DNA from: Pseudomonadota bacterium
GTDB lineage: Bacteria > Pseudomonadota > Alphaproteobacteria > Caulobacterales > Aquidulcibacteraceae
Reading direction: 5' to 3'
Length of the DNA stretch: 17,349 nucleotides
NCBI GenBank assembly: GCA_023461135.1
Contig: JAEWNX010000387.1
Location: 1-17,349 of the forward strand
Positions 9,542-17,349 of the stretch are shown one piece after another. The stretch's first letter is position 1. Every line of letters begins with the position of its first letter. The position numbers and the translations under genes were made by a program. Below the pieces are notes generated by a model, which ran no database searches, was not told where the DNA came from, and saw nothing but the letters and a program-made list of their open reading frames with translations.

Positions 9542-9617
9542 GTGTCCTTTGTGAATCTTTTGTGCCTTTGTGTTGAAAAAGAAAACCACAAAGACACAAA
9601 GACGGCGCGAAGGACAC
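9542..9617. repeat. CACAAAG-unit inverted repeat in the cysteine synthase leader
   Basis: On the minus strand, four near-copies of CACAAAG (spaced about 9 nt) face an inverted pair, so 9556-9572 pairs with CACAAAGACACAAAGA (9587-9602) around a 14-nt A-rich loop. An outer arm, GTGTCCTT (9542-9549) and AAGGACAC (9610-9617), extends it. This matches a type of short CACAAAG-rich repeat often seen between bacterial genes (general knowledge, not searched). It lies 16 nt upstream of the cysteine synthase start. Confidence 0.65.
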
Positions 9618-10336
9618 GAACGGACACGCGCGTGCAATTCTTCGCGCATTCGTCGCGCGCGGCTCGACCCACTCCCTTCGCTCACAAATCTGCCTCCATT
9701 GGGAGGCGGGGCGCGCCGGACGCGCCGAGGTAGTCTCAATGGTGTCTCGCCTACGCTCTTTCGAGTTCGGCGAGACGCGCGTCGAACGCGCCCCGTTGCG
9801 GTCTTTGCTCGCCGGCGCCGTCGCGGGAGGTTTTTCACTCCTGGAGGCGGCTAGGGCCGGCGGCGTGTGTCGCCTTCATCCGAAGAAGACGCAGACCCCG
9901 GCGGTTACAACCCCGCCGGCTTCAGGCTCGCTTGCACGACGCCTCACGCTCGACCGCAACCCTCACATCTCAAAGGTTCGGAGCTCTTCGAAATCCTCCC
10001 GTGTGAGAGCGGGAGAATTGTAAACGCAGTTCAACCCGGTCGGATTGATTTTCGTGATGTGGCTTGGATTCAATGCGTTAGGTTGAAAATATGTTGGATA
10101 GAGGCAGCATAAGTCCTCCTATTCGTCCGTTCGCAGGCGCAAAAGCTGGCAAGGGTCCGCCGAAGCGGACGTAGCTACAGCGGTCGGAACGATGCGCCGC
10201 CAGTAATAGGTATTTCAGCACGTCGCGTCGGTTGATCGCGAGCCGTCAAAATAGTCGGCAGCTGCGATTACGCAAATCGTGCACTCAGGAGGGTAGATTC
10301 TTTTAAGCTTAGTCGAGACGGCGTAAGATCTCGCTC

Positions 10337-10343
10337 GGGGAGG
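10337..10343 (+). promoter_or_regulatory. Ribosome binding site of the DUF3617-like lipoprotein
   Basis: GGGGAGG lies 8 nt before ATG 10352 and supports that start, which also begins the lipoprotein signal. Confidence 0.6.
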
Positions 10344-10351
10344 CAAAGGTC

Positions 10352-10816
10352 ATGCGCAAAGTTCTCTTAGCTACACTCATCGTCGCGCTGGGCGCCTGTT
10401 CGCCGCCTTCTTCGGACACAGGAGACGACCCGGGCTCGGCAACACAATCCGCATCTGCTGCAGCAACCCGTCCGGGAGACGAGATTCGTCTCGGCCGTTG
10501 GCGCAAGACCATCACAGTAATGGGTCAGCAAACCGTGGAAGTGGAATGCGTAACCAGCGTCGACTTGAACCAACTTGCTTCGGAGCCCAATTCTCACTGC
10601 ACCTCAGCGGCTGGTTTGCAGCGAACGCCCGAAGGCTTGGTCTATGAAGCTGAGTGCACCGGCGATGACGGCGGGGGCCATATCCGCACTGTGATGAACG
10701 GCGATATGCAAACGCACTACACCGCTGACATGACGATGACCGGCGCGGGTATGGGCCAGGGGATGCAAGTGCGTATAGAGGGGGCTTACGAGGGCGCTTG
10801 CCGGGGCGACGAATAG
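10352..10816 (+). CDS. DUF3617-like lipoprotein
   Basis: A 154-residue exported lipoprotein. Residues 1-16 form a short signal with lipobox LGAC and acylated Cys16, followed by a Ser/Asp/Thr-rich linker to about residue 42. The rest matches the DUF3617 pattern: LGRWRKTITVMGQQTVEVECV near the start, a Cys pair mid-domain, an alternating beta segment with HYTADMTMTGAGMGQGMQV, and a final Cys near the C-terminus (EGACRG). Members are small periplasmic or outer-membrane-attached proteins of unknown function. Four Cys remain after the lipobox Cys, so two disulfides are possible. It has a strong ribosome binding site and follows the 825-bp structured intergenic region. It converges on the flavoprotein gene, 25 bp away. 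Confidence 0.82.
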   Translation: MRKVLLATLIVALGACSPPSSDTGDDPGSATQSASAAATRPGDEIRLGRWRKTITVMGQQTVEVECVTSVDLNQLASEPNSHCTSAAGLQRTPEGLVYEAECTGDDGGGHIRTVMNGDMQTHYTADMTMTGAGMGQGMQVRIEGAYEGACRGDE

Positions 10817-10826
10817 CAACGCGAAA

Positions 10827-13402
<2,576 letters not shown>

Positions 13403-13446
13403 TCCGGCTGCTCCTCGCGCTACGCCCGCCCGCCAGACGCACATCT

Positions 13447-13474
13447 GGTGTCGCCCTTTAAACTTGACGACACC
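13447..13474. repeat. 7-bp inverted repeat in the divergent efflux promoter region
   Basis: GGTGTCG (13447-13453) and CGACACC (13468-13474) form a perfect dyad around a 14-nt AT-rich centre. It overlaps TTGACG (13464-13469), a possible plus-strand -35 element, and lies in the leader of the minus-strand gene. It could be a second regulator site or an RNA hairpin. Confidence 0.4.
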
Positions 13475-13492
13475 CTTTGTTAAGATTTAGAG

Positions 13493-13506
13493 AACGAATA
13501 TTCGTT
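13493..13506. promoter_or_regulatory. Probable TetR operator, perfect 14-bp palindrome
   Basis: AACGAATATTCGTT is a perfect palindrome between the divergent efflux genes, 36 bp before the tetR start and 90 bp before the outer-membrane gene start. It abuts the -10 box of the minus-strand promoter, so a bound dimer would cover the expected transcription start. AT-centred palindromes of this kind next to a tetR gene are the usual autoregulatory operators. Confidence 0.7.
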
Positions 13507-13534
13507 TTATATGCGGTGCAGCGAGCCGGAGCAA
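13506..13534 (-). promoter_or_regulatory. Sigma70-like promoter for the outer-membrane efflux gene
   Basis: On the minus strand, TTGCTC (13534-13529) is followed after exactly 17 nt by TATAAA (13511-13506). Five of six -10 bases and four of six -35 bases match consensus. It points toward the outer-membrane gene, and the palindrome begins within the -10 box's last base. Confidence 0.6.
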
Positions 13535-13542
13535 GACCGGCC

Positions 13543-14157
13543 ATGCGCAGAGGCTCTCTCTTGGCTCGTCTCGCAGACCCTTCCCTGGCCGATCGCCGCC
13601 GGCGCCAGATCCTGGACGCCGCGCTGACCTGTTTCCGCCGCCGCGGCTTCCACCAGGCGACGATGCAGGAAATCTGCGCGGAAGCGAACATGAGCGCCGG
13701 CGCGCTTTATCGCTATTTCGCGTCGAAGGCTGACATCATCGGCGCCATCGCTGAAGACAAGCACGCGGACTCCGACGGCGCGTTTCTGGAAGCAACGCGC
13801 AAAGGCCCGCTCATCGATGCGCTTTCGCTCATTGCGCGGGACTTCTTCGAGAAGTTCGCGGAGGGCGACGGCTCGCTGATCGCGGACATTTTCGCCGAAG
13901 CGATCCGCGACGACGCTGTCGCGGCGCCGCTCTTGAAGATCAACCAGAACAGCCTGGATTATTGCGCGCAGGCAATCAAAGGCGCGCAAAATCGCGGCGA
14001 GGTCGATAAAGAACTCGATGGGCGCGAGGCAGCGAACACCTTGTTTGCGGCAATCGAAGGCATAGCTCTGAGGCGCGCATTCTTGCGCGACACCGATCCG
14101 GACGCCGCGGTCGCGCAATTTCGCGCCCTCGCGCAACGCTACTTGAGCCCACGATGA
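13543..14157 (+). CDS. TetR/AcrR family repressor of the efflux locus
   Basis: A 204-residue DNA-binding regulator. The N-terminal helix-turn-helix domain spans about residues 20-65: RRQILDAALTCFRRRGFHQA, then TMQEICAEANMSAGALYRYF, the characteristic TetR recognition helix with its YRYF end. The C-terminal half (about 75-200) is the helical ligand-binding and dimer domain (LIADIFAEAIRD, NTLFAAIEGIALRR). It probably represses the pump until a pump substrate binds, and probably represses itself, through the palindrome just upstream. ATG 13543 starts the recognisable domain; GGAG lies 13-10 nt upstream, so the ribosome binding site is only fair. An in-frame upstream start at 13477 would place the palindrome inside the coding sequence and is less likely. 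Its TGA overlaps the adaptor's ATG (ATGA), which suggests translational coupling. Confidence 0.92.
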   Translation: MRRGSLLARLADPSLADRRRRQILDAALTCFRRRGFHQATMQEICAEANMSAGALYRYFASKADIIGAIAEDKHADSDGAFLEATRKGPLIDALSLIARDFFEKFAEGDGSLIADIFAEAIRDDAVAAPLLKINQNSLDYCAQAIKGAQNRGEVDKELDGREAANTLFAAIEGIALRRAFLRDTDPDAAVAQFRALAQRYLSPR

Positions 14158-15476
14158 ATAAGCCCGAGCGTCCCGAGCTGTTCAACCGCGCCCAGGGCCT
14201 TCTGAAGCGCGTCGGCGACGCTGGCGGCCGTGCGTTGCGCAACGCGCGCACGGTGGGCGAGCGCGCCTGGAAAGGCGAAGGCGAACCCGACGACGTGCGC
14301 CGCAGCCGGCGGGTCGTGTTGCTCACCGCGGCGGGCATTATTGCCGCCCTCGTGGTGATCGGCGTTCTCACGCGCATCGGCGGAGGCGGCGCTGAGCGCG
14401 TCGCGGTCGACACGCGCCAAGCGGTGACGGTTGTGCACATCCAGCCGCGCCTGTTTAGCCCGACCATCACCTTGACCGGCGAAGCGCGCCCGACGCGCGA
14501 CATCCAAGTGACTGCGCCGGCGACGGGCGTGCGCATCCTCGAACTGCTCGTCGATGAAGGCCAAACAGTGCGCGCAGGCCAAGCGATGGCGCGGCTGGAC
14601 ACCGATCTGGCGCAGGCGCAGACGCGCGCTGCACAAGCGGCGGTGGCGGAAGCACAATCGGCCGCGGTGCGTGCGCGCGGCGAGTACCAGCGCGCGGAAT
14701 CGATCCGCGATTCCGGCGCGCTCTCCGCGGAAGCGATCGAGCAACGGCGTGCGGCGGCGATCGCGGCGGACGCGCGCTTGGCCGCGGCGCGCGCACAATT
14801 GCAGGAAACCAATGCGCGGCTGGGCGGCGGCTATGTGCGCGCGCCCGCGTCCGGACTGGTGATCGATCGCAGCGCTGAAATTGGCCGGCCCGTGGAGGGG
14901 CAGATTCTCTTCCGCATCGCCGCGGGCAATCAGCTCGAAGTCGCGACGCAGGTGGCTGAAGCGGACATCCTTGCCATGCAGGCGGGACAACCGGCCGTGT
15001 TCGAACTTGTCGACGGCACGACGGTGCAAGCGCGCCTCTCACGCCTGCCCGCTTCGGTCGATCCGCGTACGCGTACCGGTGAGGCGCTGTTCGAATTGCC
15101 GGAAAGATCACGCGTGGTGGCTGGCATGTATCTGCGCGGCACGGCGCAATTGGCGCCGCGCGAAACCCTCGCCGCGCCGCAAAGCTCGATCCTCTACGAG
15201 GACGGCGCACCCTACGTGTTCGTGGTGCAGCCGACGCGCCGCGAAGGAGATGACGAGGTTCACTATATCGTCCAACGCGCAAACGTGCGGCTCGGCGCGC
15301 GCGCGGGCGACTGGGTGGAAATCGTTGAAGGTCTCCAGCCGGGGCACACCGTCGTGGGCGCCGGCGCAGCGTTCCTCCAATCCGGCGACGAAGTGCGCCC
15401 GCTGCCGTCCGCGCAGCCCGCGCAAGCGGATGCGACGCCAGCGGAGCCGACCGCGCTGCGCGGCAGATCGGATTAA
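14154..15476 (+). CDS. RND efflux periplasmic adaptor (membrane fusion protein)
   Basis: A 440-residue HlyD/AcrA-type adaptor linking the RND pump to the outer-membrane channel. A charged cytoplasmic N-terminus of about 52 residues is followed by one membrane helix (about 53-73, VVLLTAAGIIAALVVIGVL). The lipoyl halves flank a coiled-coil hairpin: TGVRILELLVDEGQTVRAGQ (about 124-143), an Ala/Arg/Gln-rich helix pair (about 152-222), then YVRAPASGLVIDRSAEIGRP (about 227-246). Beta-barrel and membrane-proximal domains follow (ATQVAEADI, FELVDGTTVQARLSRLPASVD, VVAGMYLRGTAQL). Unlike AcrA it has no lipobox, so it is anchored by the helix, and the long cytoplasmic extension is unusual for the family. 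It overlaps tetR by 4 bp and ends 6 nt before the pump gene. Confidence 0.93.
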   Translation: MNKPERPELFNRAQGLLKRVGDAGGRALRNARTVGERAWKGEGEPDDVRRSRRVVLLTAAGIIAALVVIGVLTRIGGGGAERVAVDTRQAVTVVHIQPRLFSPTITLTGEARPTRDIQVTAPATGVRILELLVDEGQTVRAGQAMARLDTDLAQAQTRAAQAAVAEAQSAAVRARGEYQRAESIRDSGALSAEAIEQRRAAAIAADARLAAARAQLQETNARLGGGYVRAPASGLVIDRSAEIGRPVEGQILFRIAAGNQLEVATQVAEADILAMQAGQPAVFELVDGTTVQARLSRLPASVDPRTRTGEALFELPERSRVVAGMYLRGTAQLAPRETLAAPQSSILYEDGAPYVFVVQPTRREGDDEVHYIVQRANVRLGARAGDWVEIVEGLQPGHTVVGAGAAFLQSGDEVRPLPSAQPAQADATPAEPTALRGRSD

Positions 15477-15482
15477 GCCGAT

Positions 15483-17349
15483 ATGGCGCTGAACATCTCC
15501 GCCGGCGCGATCCGCAATCCGATCCCGCCGATCCTTCTTATTCTGGCGCTCTTGTTCGCGGGCTGGACCGCGTACAACCGCTTGCCGATCAATCAACTGC
15601 CGAATGTCGATTTCGGCGGCTTCATGGTGACCGTGGCGCAGCCGGGCGCGGCGCCGGCGGAGATGGAAACGCAGATCACCGAGCGGGTGGAGTCCGCGCT
15701 GACCTCCGTCGAAGGCGTGAAGCGCGTGACCTCGACGATTTCCTCCGGCGTTTCGACAACGACGGTCGAGATGGAGGGCGAGACCGATCTCGGCCGCGCG
15801 GTTGACGACGCGCGCGATGCAATCGGGCGCATCCGCAGCGAATTGCCGGGCGACATCAGCGAACCGGTGATCCAGCGGATCGATTCCGCCGCGTTTCCGA
15901 TCGGCTATTACGCCGTCAACGGCGAGGGCATGACGCCGGAGGAAGTCTCCTGGTTCATCGACAACGAACTGCAGCGCGAATTGCTTGCAGTGCCAGGCGT
16001 CAGCTCGGTGCAACGTCTCGGCGGCGTGGACCGCGAAGTGCGCGTCGAACTCGATCCCTCGCGCCTGCTTGCGTACGGTGTGACGGCCGACCAGGTCAGC
16101 TCCCAGTTGCGCGCGTTGAATGCGGACTTGCCCGGCGGCGAGGCGCGCGTGGGCGGACAAGCGCAGGCAATCCGCACACTCGGCAGCGCCGATACCGTTG
16201 AGGGGCTAGCGAACACGCGCATTGTCGGCGCCGACGGGCGCATCGCGCGGTTGGCGGATCTCGGCACGGTGACCGATGCTGCAAGCGACCTCAACGCCAT
16301 CTCGCGCTACAACGGCCAGCCGGTGGTCGGCTTCATGGTCCTGCGCTCGCGCGGCGCCAGCGAAGTGCAGGTGTTTGACCGCATGGCGCACCGGATCGAG
16401 CAGATCGAGCAGCGCAATCCGAATATCCATGTGCGCGAGATCGCAACGACCGTCGAATTCATCCGCGGCATGCACGAGAGCTCGATCCATGCGCTGATCG
16501 AAGGCGCCCTGCTCGCGTGCATGGTGGTGTTCATCATCCTGCGGGATTTCCGCGCGACACTGATCGCGGCGGCGGCGATCCCGCTTTCCATCATCCCAAC
16601 GTTCGCGGTGATGGAGCTGTTCGATTTCACGCTGAACATGGTGACGCTGATCGCGCTCGCCTTGGTGGCGGGGGTGCTGGTGGACGATGCGATCGTGGAG
16701 ATCGAGAACATCGTCCGGCACATGCGGATGGGCAAAACGGCCTACCAGGCGGCGCTCGAAGCGGCGGACGAGATCGGGCTTGCGGTGGTCGCCACCAGCG
16801 CGGCCATCATCTCGGTGTTCGTGCCGGTGAGCTTCATGACCGGAGGCGTAGGGCCGTTCTTCAGGGAGTTCGGCCTCACAGTTGCGGCGGCGACATTCTT
16901 CTCCCTTGTTGTCGCGCGACTAATCACGCCAATGATGGCGGCGTTCTTCCTGAAAAACAAAGGCCATGACGCGGAGCCAAAACCCGGCGCTTTCGCGCTG
17001 TTCTATCGCGACGCGCTGGGCTGGGCGATCCACAATCCGTGGAAGACTGTCGGCATGGGGCTTGGCGTCTTCGTCGCCTCGATATCCGTCATCTTCTTGG
17101 GACTGGTGCCGTTCACGTTCATTCCCCGCTTCGATTCGGACATGGTGCAAGCGCGTGTGGAGATGCCGCCTGGCACCCCGGTGCTCGAAGCGGACCGGGT
17201 GATGAACCAGATGAGCGCGGACCTGCGCTCGCTGCCGGAGGTGGAAGGCGTGTTCGCCTCGATCAGCGGCACTTCGGGCGCGGCGTCAAGCGGCGACATG
17301 TTCATCCCGCTCACCCCGCGCGACGAGCGCGACCGATCAGCCTACGCGC
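15483..17349 (+). CDS. RND (HAE1-type) efflux pump permease, 3' end outside window
   Basis: The first 622 codons of an inner-membrane proton-drug antiporter that normally has about 1,030 residues. The first helix (PIPPILLILALLFAGWTAY) is followed by the periplasmic porter domain (QLPNVDFGGFMVTVAQPGA, ELQRELLAVPGVSSVQRLGG). The membrane domain then carries the transmembrane-4 proton-relay motif GVLVDDAIVEIENIVRHM with Asp401 and Asp402, matching AcrB Asp407/Asp408. GGVGPFFREFGLTVAAATF follows in the expected place, and the second porter half begins near the edge. The frame is open to the window end, so nothing suggests decay. ATG 15483 lies 6 nt after the adaptor stop. Drug specificity is not readable. 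With the divergent channel gene it makes a full tripartite pump. Confidence 0.94.
   Translation, partial: MALNISAGAIRNPIPPILLILALLFAGWTAYNRLPINQLPNVDFGGFMVTVAQPGAAPAEMETQITERVESALTSVEGVKRVTSTISSGVSTTTVEMEGETDLGRAVDDARDAIGRIRSELPGDISEPVIQRIDSAAFPIGYYAVNGEGMTPEEVSWFIDNELQRELLAVPGVSSVQRLGGVDREVRVELDPSRLLAYGVTADQVSSQLRALNADLPGGEARVGGQAQAIRTLGSADTVEGLANTRIVGADGRIARLADLGTVTDAASDLNAISRYNGQPVVGFMVLRSRGASEVQVFDRMAHRIEQIEQRNPNIHVREIATTVEFIRGMHESSIHALIEGALLACMVVFIILRDFRATLIAAAAIPLSIIPTFAVMELFDFTLNMVTLIALALVAGVLVDDAIVEIENIVRHMRMGKTAYQAALEAADEIGLAVVATSAAIISVFVPVSFMTGGVGPFFREFGLTVAAATFFSLVVARLITPMMAAFFLKNKGHDAEPKPGAFALFYRDALGWAIHNPWKTVGMGLGVFVASISVIFLGLVPFTFIPRFDSDMVQARVEMPPGTPVLEADRVMNQMSADLRSLPEVEGVFASISGTSGAASSGDMFIPLTPRDERDRSAYA

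Larger units (their letters stand above)
9527..10351. other. 825-bp gene-free, hairpin-rich intergenic region
   Basis: No convincing gene is present; the open frames here are short, lack family-like sequence and mostly lack ribosome binding sites. Besides the CACAAAG repeat it holds six dyads: GCCTCC/GGAGGC (9692-9697, 9702-9707), GGCGCG/CGCGCC (9710-9715, 9721-9726), GTCTCGCC/GGCGAGAC (9744-9751, 9769-9776), CCGGCGG/CCGCCGG (9898-9904, 9913-9919), CTCCCG/CGGGAG (9996-10001, 10010-10015) and GTCCGC/GCGGAC (10155-10160, 10165-10170). From about 10020 onward the base composition becomes visibly richer in A and T. It could hold an untranslated leader, a small RNA or a decayed mobile or repeat element; I cannot tell which. 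Confidence 0.5.

Noticed and set aside
9527..9838. N-terminal extension of the cysteine synthase frame up to 9838.
   Set aside because: It is low-complexity Arg-rich, encodes the CACAAAG repeat, and the enzyme family starts at ATG 9526 with a ribosome binding site.
9960..10050. tRNA-like or integration-site-like segment (GGTTCGGAGCTC and GTTCAACCCGG).
   Set aside because: No cloverleaf can be drawn, and there is no adjacent integrase or matching direct repeat.
9739..10112. Two overlapping plus-strand open frames (94 and 81 codons) in the long intergenic region.
   Set aside because: No ribosome binding site, no recognisable domain, and they run through several hairpins; treated as noncoding.
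13477..13542. Earlier tetR start at 13477.
   Set aside because: It would put the operator palindrome inside the gene; the TetR domain begins after ATG 13543.
15108..16721. Long minus-strand open frames (350 and 171 codons) opposite the adaptor and pump.
   Set aside because: They are rich in His/Arg/Asp without domain features and lie opposite unmistakable efflux genes; shadows of codon bias.

Overview
The window looks like chromosomal DNA from a high-GC alphaproteobacterium, most likely Caulobacterales or a relative (Hyphomonadaceae-like). The reasons are the codon bias, the large flagellin_IN-like FlaEY-type protein, the NodT-type outer-membrane efflux lipoprotein, the TPR-linked class III cyclase and the TrxR-fold ferredoxin-NADP reductase. 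This assignment is inference from gene families only. I see no rRNA, tRNA, IS element, phage gene or CRISPR array.

Layout. (1) Positions 1-2722, minus strand: about 900 codons of a large FlaEY-like protein whose C-terminus lies outside the left edge, directly downstream of a TauE/SafE (TSUP) transporter (2777-3637). (2) 3711-6091, minus: a glutathione S-transferase, a hairpin terminator, and an M28 metallopeptidase lipoprotein with a PA-like domain. (3) 6196-7941, plus: a class III cyclase fused to a TolB-like domain and TPRs. Its stop codon interlocks with that of a small Lys-tailed hypothetical gene on the minus strand (7938-8384). (4) 8528-9526, minus: a cysteine synthase-family PLP enzyme. 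(5) 9527-10351: an 825-bp gene-free, hairpin-rich stretch. (6) 10352-10816, plus: a DUF3617-like lipoprotein, convergent with a ferredoxin-NADP reductase-like flavoprotein (10842-11891, minus). (7) 11918-17349: a complete-looking tripartite efflux locus. It has an outer-membrane lipoprotein on the minus strand. Divergent from it are a TetR regulator, a membrane-anchored periplasmic adaptor and an RND pump that runs off the right edge.

How it works together. The clearest unit is the efflux locus. A perfect 14-bp palindrome (13493-13506) lies between the divergent genes, directly after a good minus-strand promoter (TTGCTC, 17 nt, TATAAA). The TetR protein probably binds there and controls both arms. 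TetR and adaptor overlap by ATGA, and adaptor and pump are 6 nt apart, so all three are probably one transcript. The flavoprotein gene sits 26 bp after the outer-membrane gene on the same strand and may be co-transcribed with it.

Most genes are well-known families. The less ordinary points are the loss of the transition-state Asn in the cyclase, the absence of an ATG start and the tandem modular architecture of the FlaEY-like protein, and the structured 825-bp intergenic region.
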